Of a DNA stretch of 64,000 nucleotides, positions 55,161 through 64,000 are shown in pieces. The translations under genes were made by a program, and so were the position numbers. The number at the start of each line of letters is the position of its first letter. Within the stretch, counting starts at the first letter, position 1. This stretch comes from an uncultured Lachnospiraceae bacterium (lineage in GTDB: Bacteria > Bacillota > Clostridia > Lachnospirales > Lachnospiraceae): positions 189,077-253,076 of the forward strand of contig CAKRFU010000002.1 in assembly GCA_934320845.1 (NCBI GenBank), read 5' to 3'. Under the pieces are notes generated by a model that ran no database searches, was not told where the DNA came from, and was given only the letters and a program-made list of their open reading frames with translations.

Positions 55161-55721
55161 ATGTACATTATAGCAGGTCTTGGAAATCCTGAGAGAAAGT
55201 ACGATGGAACAAGGCATAATATTGGATTTTCAGCCATAACGGTTTTGGCAGATAAGTACGATATTTCACTTGATATAAAAAAACATAAAGCAGTTTGCGG
55301 CAAAGGTTATATAGAAGGTCAGAAAGTTATTCTTGCCATGCCTCAGACATATATGAATTTGAGTGGGGAAAGTATAAGAGAACTCGTTGATTATTACAAG
55401 ATAGACCCTGAAAAAGAGCTTATAATCATATATGATGATATTAACCTTGCACCCGGCAGGCTTCGTATAAGAGAAAAAGGAAGTGCTGGAGGGCACAACG
55501 GCATAAAAAATATCATCAGCCATCTTGGAACACAGGTATTTCCGAGAGTAAGAGTAGGTGTAGGCGAAAAACCAAAAGGATGGGATCTTGCGGATTATGT
55601 TCTTGGAAGATTTTCAAAAGACGAAGAACCTGTTATAAGAGAAGCACTTGACAATGTCACGCAGGCTTGTGATATTATTGTAAATGATGATATACGAACG
55701 GCGATGAATAAGTTTAATTAA
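55161..55721 (+). CDS. pth: Peptidyl-tRNA hydrolase
   Basis: The 186-residue enzyme recycles peptidyl-tRNA. It starts MYIIAGLGNPE, with the catalytic His in TRHNIGF and motifs PQTYMNLSGESI and GSAGGHNGIKNI. ATG 55161 has AGAGGA before it; a TTG at 55140 is in frame but unlikely. The following gene is mfd, the usual neighbour in Firmicutes. Confidence 0.97.
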   Translation: MYIIAGLGNPERKYDGTRHNIGFSAITVLADKYDISLDIKKHKAVCGKGYIEGQKVILAMPQTYMNLSGESIRELVDYYKIDPEKELIIIYDDINLAPGRLRIREKGSAGGHNGIKNIISHLGTQVFPRVRVGVGEKPKGWDLADYVLGRFSKDEEPVIREALDNVTQACDIIVNDDIRTAMNKFN

Positions 55722-55725
55722 ATAT

Positions 55726-55757
55726 ACTCACAGACATTTTTGTCTGTGAGTTTTGTT
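55726..55757 (+). terminator. Terminator after pth
   Basis: Stem ACTCACAGACA / TGTCTGTGAGT (55726-55736 with 55741-55751), then TTTTGTTG. Confidence 0.9.
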
Positions 55758-55818
55758 GTCATAAATCGTAAAATGTTTTAGAAAAAAGCAATGAGTAACG
55801 AGGAAGGGGGTTAAGATA

Positions 55819-58800
55819 ATGAGTGAACTAATGAGAGCATTTATGGCTCCGTTAGAAGAAATAAATGCATATAAAGAGGCTGTGGAGGACATAAAAAAAC
55901 AAAAATTTCCACTGCACATTTCAGGGTGTATAGATACGCAGAAATGCCATATGATATATGGATTGTCACAGTCTGAAAACTGGAGAGTGATAATTGCGGA
56001 GAACGAGATAAGGGCGAGGGAAATCTATGATGACTACAGATTGTTTGATAAGAGTGTGATGTATTATCCACCAAAAGATATTATTTTTTTTGGAGCAGAT
56101 ATTCAGGGAAATGCGATAAGTACAGAAAGACTAAAAGTTGTCGATGCATTGTTAAAAAACGAAAATGGAACGGTTATAACGACAATAGATGCAGGTCTTG
56201 ACTGCATAATGGACAGCCAGACATCCAAAAATGTACGATTTGTTATTAGCGAGGCTGATGTTGTTAATCTGGAAGAACTTGAAAAGAAACTTGTTGATAT
56301 GGGATATGAGAGACAGACACAGGTTGAAAATCCGGGGGATTTTTCGGTGCGTGGCGGCATAACGGATATTTTTCCTATTACAATGGATTGTCCCGTCCGT
56401 ATAGAATTCTTTGATGATGAGGTGGATACGATAAGGGCGTTTGATGTTCAAAGCCAGCGTTCTATTGAGAGAATGGAGAGGGTTGAGATAACACCTGCAT
56501 CTGAGATGACATTGTCAGAGGAGCAGTTAAAGAGTGCACTTTCCAAAATAGAAAAAGAGTATAAAAAAATGCTCGAAACTTTCAGAAAAAATAAAAATCA
56601 CGATGCAATAAACAGGCTTACAGATACAGTGGAACAGATAAAATTAAATTTTGATATGTATCATGGGCGTATGGGGCTTGAAGGCTTTACAAAATATTTT
56701 GACATATCGACAAGCAGCTTTTTTGATATTTTTGATAATGAAGAGACAATATTTTTTGTAGATGAGCCTGTACGCTGTATAGAAAAAATTGAAGCTGTTG
56801 AAAATGAATTCAGGGAGAGTATGCAGGGCAGACTTGAGAAGGGATATATTCTTCCGGGACAGCTTGATGTTATTTATTCGTCGGCATATGTAATGGCAAG
56901 ACTTGAAAATAAGCGGACAATTTATCTGTCACTACTTGATATGCTGCCAAAAGGGATAAAGGTCAAAGACGAACTAAATATATCAGTGCAGTCACTTACA
57001 TCATATAACCAGCATTTTGAGCTTCTTGTAGAAGATATAAAGAAATGGCGTGAAGGAAAGTATCGTGTACTTATTTTGTCAGGCTCAAAGATACGAGCCG
57101 AGAGACTTGCAAAAGATTTAAATGAGTATGAGATACCTGCATTTTATCGTGAAAAGCTTCAGGATGAGATAAAACCCGGTGAAATAATGACAAGCTATGG
57201 CTGGCTCCGCAGGGGATTTGAGTATAAGGCACAGAAGTTTGTAGTTGTAACTGAAGGCGATATATTCGGTGCAAAGCAGAAACGCAGGAAAAAGAAACAG
57301 AAAAAATTTGACGGCAAGGCAATACAGAGTTTTAACGAGTTGAATGTAGGCGATTATGTAGTACATGAGGAGCATGGTCTTGGAATCTACAAGGGTATAG
57401 AAAAAATAAGAGTTGACAATGTCACTAAAGATTTTATCAAGATAGAATACGGTGACGGAGGAAATCTGTATGTACCTGTATCGGGGCTTGATGTATTGCA
57501 AAAGTATGCCGCACAGGATGTTGCTAAGAAGCCGAAGTTAAATAAACTTAATTCTGCAGAGTGGAAGAAAACAAAGAGCAGGGTAAAACATGCAGTAAAT
57601 GAAGTTGCAAAGGAACTTGTGCTGTTATATGCCAAAAGACAGCAGACGCAGGGTTATCGTTTTGGAAAAGATACAGTGTGGCAGACAGAATTTGAAGATA
57701 TGTTTCCGTTTGATGAAACGACAGATCAGCTTGATGCGATAGATGCAACAAAGAAAGACATGGAGAGCGAAAAAATTATGGATCGCCTTATTTGCGGGGA
57801 TGTTGGATACGGAAAAACGGAGGTTGCCATAAGAGCCGCATTCAAAGCAGCAAATGACGGGAAACAGGTTGCTTTTCTTGTGCCGACTACAATACTTGCG
57901 CAGCAGCATTACAATACATTTAAAGAGAGACTTGGAGATTATCCGGTAAGAGTTGAGATGCTCTCAAGATTCAGGACACCCGCCCAGCAGAAAAAGGCAC
58001 TTGAAGGATTAAAAAAGGGTCAGGTTGATATAATCATAGGTACACACAGACTCTTGTCGAAGGATGTTGTTTTTAAAGATTTGGGACTTTTGATAGTTGA
58101 TGAGGAACAGCGTTTTGGCGTTGCACATAAGGAAAAAATAAAGCAGATAAAAGACAATGTGGATGTGCTTACGCTAAGTGCAACACCTATTCCGAGAACA
58201 CTTCATATGAGTCTTGCAGGAATAAGGGACATGAGTGTATTGGAGGAACCTCCTGTTGACAGACTTCCTATTCAGACTTTTGTCATGGAACATAATTCAG
58301 AGATTATAAGGGAGGCAATAAACAGGGAACTTGCGAGAAATGGACAAATATTTTATGTGTACAACAGGGTAAAAGGAATAGACGAGACGGCTATGGAAAT
58401 TCAAAAACTTGTACCAGATGCCAATGTTGCATATGCACACGGACAGATGAGTGAGAGACAGCTTGAGAAAATCATGATGGCATTTATCAATGGGGAGATT
58501 GATGTTCTTGTCGCAACGACAATCATAGAGACAGGTCTTGACATATCAAATGTAAATACCATTATCATTGACAATGCCGATCAGATGGGACTTTCACAGC
58601 TTTACCAGTTAAGGGGAAGAGTTGGAAGGTCAAACAGAAATTCATATGCATTTCTGATGTATAAGCGGGATAAGGTATTGAAAGAAATTGCCGAGAAGAG
58701 ACTGGCTGCAATAAAAGAGTTTACTGAGCTTGGTTCAGGAATAAAAGTAGCAATGCGTGACCTTGAAATAAGAGGTGCGGGAAATCTTTTAGGTGAAGCG

Positions 58801-59430
58801 CAGTCAGGGCATATGGAGGCAGTCGGATATGACCTTTATTGTAAAATGTTGAATGATGCCGTAAGATATTTAAAAGGAGAGACAGATGTTTCAGAGGAAT
58901 TTGAAACAGAGATAGATATAAATGTAAATGCATATATTCCTAACACTTATATAAAAAGTGAGTATCAGAAGCTTGACATGTACAAGAGGATAGCTGCGAT
59001 TGAAAATATCGAAGAATACGGTGAAATGCAGGAAGAACTTATTGACAGATTTGGTGACATGCCGACAGCAGCAGAGAATCTTTTGCGTGTTGCACTGCTC
59101 AAGGCTGACGCACATAAATCATATATAAATCGTATAATTCAAAAAGAAGATGGCATACGATATTATCTGTATGAAGGAAAGAAACCTGATGCAGAAAAGT
59201 TAAAGAAGATGATTGATGAATATCAGGGAAAGTTAAAGTATGTCGGACATAAAGAACCGTATCTTCTTTATGTCATGAAAAAGGATAAAAAAGCTGCACC
59301 ATTGGGCAGTTTTTACAGAATGCCGTCGAAAAACATAATAAAAAATGAAAAAAAGTTGACAGCAGATGAAATTTTTAATATTGTTGAATGTGTTATTAAA
59401 AGCATTGGAGGAATATATGATAAAAAATAA
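55819..59430 (+). CDS. mfd: Transcription-repair coupling factor Mfd
   Basis: The 1203-residue ATPase releases stalled RNA polymerase and recruits UvrA. It shows the UvrB-like N-terminal module ([16 protein letters not shown]), the RNA-polymerase-interacting domain ([18 protein letters not shown]), Walker [14 protein letters not shown] box, [11 protein letters not shown] and the C-terminal TRCF domain. GAAGGGGG precedes the ATG. The next gene starts inside its last 14 bases. Confidence 0.97.
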   Translation: MSELMRAFMAPLEEINAYKEAVEDIKKQKFPLHISGCIDTQKCHMIYGLSQSENWRVIIAENEIRAREIYDDYRLFDKSVMYYPPKDIIFFGADIQGNAISTERLKVVDALLKNENGTVITTIDAGLDCIMDSQTSKNVRFVISEADVVNLEELEKKLVDMGYERQTQVENPGDFSVRGGITDIFPITMDCPVRIEFFDDEVDTIRAFDVQSQRSIERMERVEITPASEMTLSEEQLKSALSKIEKEYKKMLETFRKNKNHDAINRLTDTVEQIKLNFDMYHGRMGLEGFTKYFDISTSSFFDIFDNEETIFFVDEPVRCIEKIEAVENEFRESMQGRLEKGYILPGQLDVIYSSAYVMARLENKRTIYLSLLDMLPKGIKVKDELNISVQSLTSYNQHFELLVEDIKKWREGKYRVLILSGSKIRAERLAKDLNEYEIPAFYREKLQDEIKPGEIMTSYGWLRRGFEYKAQKFVVVTEGDIFGAKQKRRKKKQKKFDGKAIQSFNELNVGDYVVHEEHGLGIYKGIEKIRVDNVTKDFIKIEYGDGGNLYVPVSGLDVLQKYAAQDVAKKPKLNKLNSAEWKKTKSRVKHAVNEVAKELVLLYAKRQQTQGYRFGKDTVWQTEFEDMFPFDETTDQLDAIDATKKDMESEKIMDRLICGDVGYGKTEVAIRAAFKAANDGKQVAFLVPTTILAQQHYNTFKERLGDYPVRVEMLSRFRTPAQQKKALEGLKKGQVDIIIGTHRLLSKDVVFKDLGLLIVDEEQRFGVAHKEKIKQIKDNVDVLTLSATPIPRTLHMSLAGIRDMSVLEEPPVDRLPIQTFVMEHNSEIIREAINRELARNGQIFYVYNRVKGIDETAMEIQKLVPDANVAYAHGQMSERQLEKIMMAFINGEIDVLVATTIIETGLDISNVNTIIIDNADQMGLSQLYQLRGRVGRSNRNSYAFLMYKRDKVLKEIAEKRLAAIKEFTELGSGIKVAMRDLEIRGAGNLLGEAQSGHMEAVGYDLYCKMLNDAVRYLKGETDVSEEFETEIDINVNAYIPNTYIKSEYQKLDMYKRIAAIENIEEYGEMQEELIDRFGDMPTAAENLLRVALLKADAHKSYINRIIQKEDGIRYYLYEGKKPDAEKLKKMIDEYQGKLKYVGHKEPYLLYVMKKDKKAAPLGSFYRMPSKNIIKNEKKLTADEIFNIVECVIKSIGGIYDKK

Positions 59431-60451
59431 ATTTACTAAATGTGCACTGAGCTTTATGCTTGCAGCATCTGTTTTGTTGTCAGGATGTGGAAAAAGTGCT
59501 GAGACACCAGTCAATAATAAGACCGTAAAAAGTGTGCGTCTTGAAACAGGGGATATCACGCAGAATTCTGTCGTTATGAAGATTGGAAATACAGGCGTAA
59601 AATATGAGGAAGTATTGAATTATGCATACCTTCTGAAAAATCAATATGAAGGAAGCTTTGGAAAAGCATTATGGAGTTATAAGGTAGATGATGATACAAA
59701 TATAGGGGACAAGGCAAAAAAAGAAATAGTAAGCATGATTACCCAGCTTAAAATTATTGGTGAAAATGCTGCAAAACAGGGTATTGTGCTTGACGGTGAC
59801 GAGAAAGACCAGGCATTGCAGGATGCACAAAAACTTGTGAATAAGGCAGATAAAAAAGATAAGAAAAAGTATGCGCTTACTGTTCAGAATGTGCAGGGGA
59901 TGTTTGAGGACAATATTCTTGCCAATAAAATGTTCTATGTTGCCACAGATGCGGCAGATACAAATGTCACAGATGATGAGGCAAAACAGATAAAAATCCA
60001 GTATTTGAAGCTTATAACAAAGGGAACAGACAAAAACGGCAGAAAAATAAATATGGGAGTATCAGATAAGGCAAAAACATTTAAGCGTATTAAAGAGATG
60101 CTCAAGGAAGCTAAAAAATCAGAAAGCTTTTTGGATTATGCAGAAGCAAATACTGACAGCAGCACAAGTGAGGCAACAATAGGAAAAGACACAAAATTAT
60201 TGGATAAAGAAGCAATAGATGCTGCATTTTCTTTGAAAAAGGGAAAAATGAGTAATATAATAGGGGGAAAGACAGGATATTATATTATCTATTGTGTAAA
60301 TGACAATGACGAAGATGCGACATATGCACGCAAAGAGGAAATTATAAACGAGAGACAGACAAAAATGTTTAAAGAAAAATATGCAGAATGGCTTTCAGAG
60401 TCAAAAGTAGATATAAGTAATAAGTTTTGGGATGTCTTTACAATTAGTTAG
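59417..60451 (+). CDS. PrsA-like peptidyl-prolyl isomerase lipoprotein
   Basis: A 344-residue protein from ATG 59417, with GGAGG upstream inside the mfd end. The signal peptide ends in the lipobox LLSGC, so it is anchored outside the membrane. The middle region is like SurA/PrsA N-terminal helices and the last third like a PpiC domain (KKGKMSNIIGGKTGYYIIYC). It helps fold exported proteins. The same position after mfd occurs in other clostridia. Confidence 0.85.
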   Translation: MIKNKFTKCALSFMLAASVLLSGCGKSAETPVNNKTVKSVRLETGDITQNSVVMKIGNTGVKYEEVLNYAYLLKNQYEGSFGKALWSYKVDDDTNIGDKAKKEIVSMITQLKIIGENAAKQGIVLDGDEKDQALQDAQKLVNKADKKDKKKYALTVQNVQGMFEDNILANKMFYVATDAADTNVTDDEAKQIKIQYLKLITKGTDKNGRKINMGVSDKAKTFKRIKEMLKEAKKSESFLDYAEANTDSSTSEATIGKDTKLLDKEAIDAAFSLKKGKMSNIIGGKTGYYIIYCVNDNDEDATYARKEEIINERQTKMFKEKYAEWLSESKVDISNKFWDVFTIS

Positions 60452-60476
60452 CTGAAAAAATTGTAACAGTTTATCA

Positions 60477-60505
60477 TTTACATAAACAGTGCAATTTGTT
60501 ATAAT
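60477..60505 (+). promoter_or_regulatory. Candidate promoter of cheX
   Basis: TTTACA (60477-60482), 17 bp, TATAAT (60500-60505). Confidence 0.6.
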
Positions 60506-60540
60506 TATATAATGAGACCGAAGAAAAGGTAGGTGATTAA

Positions 60541-60993
60541 GTGAAGGCGGAACATATAAATCCATTTATCATTTCAGTCAGTAAGATTATGAAAGACATT
60601 TGCATGCTTGATTTAAAAATTGGCAAACCTTTTATAAAAGATGATAAATATGAGGAAGATAGTTCTTTGATAAAACTCGGGATTATCGGTGCCCTGAAGG
60701 GTGAAGTTGTTCTGAATCTCCACTATGAAACAGCACTTGCGGTTATATCAAAGATGATGATGATGCCGGTTGCTGAGATTGATGCTATAGGGCAGAGTGC
60801 CATATCAGAGCTTGGAAATATGATTGCAGGCAATGCAGCTACGGTATTTGCCAATAACAGTATTATTATAGACATTACTACACCTGATTATTGTACAGGC
60901 AGAGAATATCAGGCAAGCAGCAAGCAGATGTTTTGCGTACCATTTGCGTCTGATATAGGAGAACTATCGATAAATATATTTATTGAAGGGTAG
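60541..60993 (+). CDS. Orphan CheX-family phosphatase
   Basis: A 150-residue CheC/CheX-type protein starting at GTG 60541 behind AGGTGATTAA. The family's active-site helix, with Glu and Asn three apart, is visible in AISELGNMIAGNA. CheX removes phosphate from CheY or other receiver domains. No other chemotaxis gene stands beside it. Targets could include the receiver of the REC-HD protein at 23065-24147, but this is only conjecture. Confidence 0.82.
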   Translation: MKAEHINPFIISVSKIMKDICMLDLKIGKPFIKDDKYEEDSSLIKLGIIGALKGEVVLNLHYETALAVISKMMMMPVAEIDAIGQSAISELGNMIAGNAATVFANNSIIIDITTPDYCTGREYQASSKQMFCVPFASDIGELSINIFIEG

Positions 60994-61055
60994 ATTGTTT
61001 TTTTGCTACGGATGTGGTCAGAAATAAAAACGATATTGAAATGTTGACAAATTGG

Positions 61056-61082
61056 GAGAGGATTTTTATATCCTCTCTTTTA
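61056..61082 (+). terminator. Terminator after cheX
   Basis: Stem GAGAGGA (61056-61062) / TCCTCTC (61071-61077) followed by TTTTAC. Confidence 0.8.
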
Positions 61083-61111
61083 CTTGAAATCAGATGAAAG
61101 GGAGTGATGAG

Positions 61112-61834
61112 GTGGCGACATATAAAAGATACAGAAAAGAAGACAGTGTGTCATATTCACTTGGTATCACACTTACTTTTGAACTCTTAAAGTTTAAAAC
61201 AGAGTATGTAAACAGGGTGTTTGTTCATTCTGCAATGAAGCAGGGAGATACGCTCAACAAACTTCTTAAGCTTTGTAAAGATTCAGATATAGAAGTTGTA
61301 TATGCTGACAAAATTTTTAATGTTTTATCGCAAAAGGAAAATTGTTATGTGATAGGCGAATTTAGAAAGTTTGAATCAAAGCTTGACAAAGAAAGTTCAC
61401 ATATAGTGCTTGTAAATCCTTCAAACGCAGGAAATATGGGAACCATAATGAGGAGCGCTCTCGGTTTTGGAATGAATCGAATGGCAATAATAAGACCTGC
61501 TGTTGATGCATTTGACCCTAAAGTTGTCAGGGCATCTATGGGAGCAATATTCTCAACGGAGTTTGTATATTTTGACTCATTTGATGAATATATGAAAGGA
61601 TATGGTGACAGAGAGCTTTATCCTTTTATGCTTGATGCAAAGATGAAACTTCATGATGTTAGTCCTAGAGGTAAGTTTTCTCTTATATTCGGCAATGAAG
61701 CTACGGGACTTCCGCATGAATTTTCAAATATAGGGCAGTCTGTTATTATTCCTCATTCAGACAAGATAGACAGTTTAAATCTTCCTATAGCTGCAAGTAT
61801 AGCGATGTATGAAGCAACTAAGGCAGATTTTTGA
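61112..61834 (+). CDS. SpoU/TrmH-family RNA 2'-O-methyltransferase
   Basis: The 240-residue enzyme has the three SPOUT motifs: NPSNAGNMGTIMRSALGFG, FGNEATGLP and SLNLPIAASIAMYEA. It transfers methyl from SAM to a ribose in tRNA or rRNA; the site cannot be told. I take GTG 61112, 7 nt after GGGAG; ATG 61094 lies on the other side of that site and lacks its own. Confidence 0.9.
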   Translation: MATYKRYRKEDSVSYSLGITLTFELLKFKTEYVNRVFVHSAMKQGDTLNKLLKLCKDSDIEVVYADKIFNVLSQKENCYVIGEFRKFESKLDKESSHIVLVNPSNAGNMGTIMRSALGFGMNRMAIIRPAVDAFDPKVVRASMGAIFSTEFVYFDSFDEYMKGYGDRELYPFMLDAKMKLHDVSPRGKFSLIFGNEATGLPHEFSNIGQSVIIPHSDKIDSLNLPIAASIAMYEATKADF

Positions 61835-61913
61835 TTATTTCGCACAAAATATGTGTGTGGTAATTACTATAGATATTTAGGTTAAAACAAAATATAGAAA
61901 GGAAGTTATAAAA

Positions 61914-63047
61914 ATGGCAAAAATTGATATTATCTCAGGATTTTTAGGAGCAGGAAAGACTACACTTATCAAAAAACTTGTAGCAGATGCATTTCAGGGT
62001 GAAAAACTTGTTATTATTGAGAATGAGTTTGGTGAGATAGGAATAGACGGTGGATTTCTTAAAGAGTCAGGTATACAGATAACAGAGATGAATTCGGGCT
62101 GTATCTGCTGTTCACTTGTGGGTGATTTTGGAAATGCACTTAAAGATGTACTTGAAAAATACAGCCCTGACAGAGTTATCATTGAGCCTTCGGGTGTAGG
62201 TAAACTTTCAGATGTTATAAAGGCAGTTAAAAATATCGGGGATGATGTAAAGATAAATAGTACGGCAGCAGTAGTTGATGCATCAAAATGCAAGATGTAT
62301 ATGAAGAATTACGGTGAGTTTTACAATAACCAGATTGAGAGTGCCGGAACAATAATTTTAAGCCGTACACAGAATGTGTCAGAAGAAAAACTTGCAAAAG
62401 TTCTTACAATGATAAAAGAAAAAAATGATGAAGCTTCTGTTATAACAACACCGTGGGATGAGATAGACGGAAAGAATATACTCGAGGCAATGGAGAAAGT
62501 AAATACTCTTGAAAAAGAACTTCTCGAGGAACATCATCATGAGCATCACCATCACGACCATGATGGAGAGTGTGGCTGCGGACATGACCATCATCACGAC
62601 CACGACGAAGAGTGTGGCTGCGGACATGACCACGAGCATGAACACCATCATCACGACCACGACGAAGAGTGCGGCTGCGGACATGATCACGCACATCATC
62701 ATCATGACCATGACGGAGAGTGCGGCTGTGGACATCATCACGACCATGAGCATGGACATCACCATGCAGATGATGTATTTACAAGCTGGGGAGTTGAGAC
62801 AGCTCACAAATTTACAGAGGAAGAACTTAAAGATATTGTATCAAAACTTGCGAGCGATAAGTCATTTGGTGAGGTTCTTCGTGCTAAGGGAATTGTTGCT
62901 TCAGACGAGGGAGAGTGGTTCCATTTTGACCTTGTACCTGAAGAGACAGAGCTTAGAAGAGGCGCAGCAGATTATACAGGAAGAATATGCGTAATCGGTT
63001 CAAACCTTAACGAGGCTGCCATAAAAGAACTTTTTCATGTAGCATAA
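61914..63047 (+). CDS. CobW/COG0523 GTPase with His/Cys-rich metal-binding repeats
   Basis: A 377-residue metallochaperone-type GTPase. Walker A is GFLGAGKT (9-16), the invariant CxCC motif is in NSGCICCSL, and the second half ends in a CobW C-terminal domain (WFHFDLVPEE). Between them (residues about 207-284) lie repeated units of HHHHDHDGECGCGHDH type. Such His-rich runs bind Zn, Ni or Co. AAAGGAAG precedes the ATG. The next gene encodes a related GTPase. The specific metal is not known; zinc is the commonest for the family. Confidence 0.92.
   Translation: MAKIDIISGFLGAGKTTLIKKLVADAFQGEKLVIIENEFGEIGIDGGFLKESGIQITEMNSGCICCSLVGDFGNALKDVLEKYSPDRVIIEPSGVGKLSDVIKAVKNIGDDVKINSTAAVVDASKCKMYMKNYGEFYNNQIESAGTIILSRTQNVSEEKLAKVLTMIKEKNDEASVITTPWDEIDGKNILEAMEKVNTLEKELLEEHHHEHHHHDHDGECGCGHDHHHDHDEECGCGHDHEHEHHHHDHDEECGCGHDHAHHHHDHDGECGCGHHHDHEHGHHHADDVFTSWGVETAHKFTEEELKDIVSKLASDKSFGEVLRAKGIVASDEGEWFHFDLVPEETELRRGAADYTGRICVIGSNLNEAAIKELFHVA
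62532..62766 (+). repeat. Tandem repeat encoding His/Asp/Cys-rich units in the CobW gene
   Basis: About four imperfect copies of a unit of about 45-55 bp encode His runs, DHD, then ECGCGHDH. Copies two and three are nearly identical in DNA, suggesting recent duplication. Confidence 0.85.
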
Positions 63048-63158
63048 ACAGATACAAAACTAAATATATACTTGCACAACCTAAGTACATTTATTGATAG
63101 TTTTGGAGAATGTTATTTGGTATGTGCAACTTATAGTTAGTATGTAGGAAGGATTAAT

Positions 63159-64000
63159 ATGTTTGGTAAGAGAAAAGAAGAAATGATGGTATATGTTGTC
63201 ATGGGATTTCTTGAGGCAGGAAAGACAAGCCTTATAAGAGACCTTATTGTTGATGACATGTTTGATGATAAGATTAAGACACTTATCCTTGCATGTGAGG
63301 AAGGTGAGGAAGAATTTGAGGAGGCTGACCTCAAAAAAGGATGTGCTGTATGCGAATATATTGAGGATGAGGATTCTTTTAACGGAAAAGTTATCCAGAA
63401 ATTCTTAAAGAAGCACAGACCTGACAGAATAATTATTGAGTACAATGGAATGTGGTCTGCAGCAAAAATTCCTGAATTTTATGACGAACTTGAAGAAATC
63501 TGTTTTGACAGGGAAGTTATAATGCAGACACTTGATGTTGTAAACGATGAGACATTCTCACTTTATATGAAAAACATGCCTTCACTTATGGTTGAGCAGT
63601 TTAAAGTAGCAGAAATGATAATTGTCAACAGATGTACTGTAGAGAATACAAAGAAATCTGCCATAAGAGGAAGTGTCAAAGCTGTAAATCCTCGTGCACA
63701 GATAGTATATGAGTCGGAAGACGATGCATTTTATGAGATGAAGGAAGAAATGCCGTTTGATATAAATGCAGATGTTATTGAGGTGAGCGAAGGCGATTTT
63801 GGTCTTTGGTATATTGATATGATAGACCATCAGGAAAATTATGACGGAAAAACGCTTAAACTTACGGGAATGATTCAGAAACCAAGCGGACTTGACAATG
63901 GATTTGCGGTATTTGGAAGATATGCAATGACCTGTTGTGCAGATGATGTACAGTTTATGGGATTTTTGTGCAAGGCAGATGACTGGTCGCAGATAAAGAG
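63159..64000 (+). CDS. CobW-like GTPase with YcgQ-like C-terminal segment, cut by the window edge
   Basis: AGGAAGG precedes ATG 63159. The 280 visible codons begin with a G domain: Walker A GFLEAGKT (16-23), but KKGCAVCEYI where CobW proteins have GCICC, and RIIIEYNGMW for the switch region. From about residue 230 the sequence changes to a beta-rich part with GKTLKLTGMI and RYAMTCCADDVQFMGF, which resembles the C-terminal domain of YcgQ/TIGR03943 proteins that work with a YcgR-type permease. The C-terminus is outside the window. Confidence 0.75.
   Translation, partial: MFGKRKEEMMVYVVMGFLEAGKTSLIRDLIVDDMFDDKIKTLILACEEGEEEFEEADLKKGCAVCEYIEDEDSFNGKVIQKFLKKHRPDRIIIEYNGMWSAAKIPEFYDELEEICFDREVIMQTLDVVNDETFSLYMKNMPSLMVEQFKVAEMIIVNRCTVENTKKSAIRGSVKAVNPRAQIVYESEDDAFYEMKEEMPFDINADVIEVSEGDFGLWYIDMIDHQENYDGKTLKLTGMIQKPSGLDNGFAVFGRYAMTCCADDVQFMGFLCKADDWSQIK

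Noticed and set aside
62532..62766. Repeats that could suggest a CRISPR array
   Set aside because: The units are tandem, in frame and coding; there are no unique spacers and no cas genes.
62379..62807. 142-codon minus-strand frame rich in Met and Val
   Set aside because: It is the antisense reading of the His-repeat DNA (CAT/CAC becomes ATG/GTG), not a gene.

Overview
This window looks like a chromosomal segment of a low-GC, spore-forming clostridial Firmicute, most likely a member of the Lachnospiraceae. That placement is inference from gene content and order. The evidence is the block spoVT, hup, yabO-type S4 gene, yabP, yabQ, divIC, spoIIE, tilS, hpt, ftsH; the pairs era/recO/glyQS and uvrC/hprK; a T-box in front of thrS; and AGGAGG-type ribosome binding sites throughout. 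I see no insertion sequence, prophage, CRISPR array, rRNA or tRNA gene.

Layout. 1-1222 (minus) is the N-terminal part of a large HTH regulator, cut by the window edge, facing a DMT-family exporter (1483-2373). 2522-9790 is a catabolic operon: a cysteine amidohydrolase resembling N-carbamoylsarcosine amidase, the two subunits of an ATP-dependent hydantoinase (HyuA/HyuB), an NCS1 permease carrying a C-terminal cytidylate-kinase-like domain, and a 55-residue protein. Together they suggest N-methylhydantoin to N-carbamoylsarcosine to sarcosine, the lower half of creatinine breakdown. 9905-12067 (minus) is thrS, lacking a TGS domain, behind a Thr T-box leader. 12213-20573 is the sporulation, division and housekeeping block, with a candidate sigma-G promoter before spoVT and a 21-bp-spaced Spo0A-type promoter before spoIIE. 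A candidate C-rich small RNA lies at 20727-20827.

20979-25467 holds a SEC-C protein and a three-gene signalling cluster: PAS histidine kinase, REC plus degenerate HD-GYP, and a CheA-like HPt/ATPase. Then come veg, a DnaQ-type exonuclease, a secreted papain-like protease with Ig-like repeats, a YtvI-type membrane protein and a VanZ protein. 31479-37187 is a coupled cyclic-di-GMP operon with an intact GGDEF, a degenerate EAL and an intact EAL, all membrane bound. 37206-43747 holds an M16C peptidase, era, a YqzL-like ORF, recO and glyQS. Then follow a polysaccharide deacetylase, a GHL10-type hydrolase and pyrG.

48251-51070 encodes a second FtsH fused in frame to a complete Cof-type HAD phosphatase, one of the two strongest oddities here. 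The rest is uvrC-hprK, an HD protein, pth, mfd, a PrsA-like lipoprotein, an orphan CheX, a SpoU/TrmH methyltransferase and two adjacent CobW-type GTPases. The first GTPase has a long His/Cys repeat. The second lacks the usual CxCC motif and seems to carry a YcgQ-like C-terminal domain before it runs off the window.

All domain calls were made by eye from translated sequence; no database search was possible.
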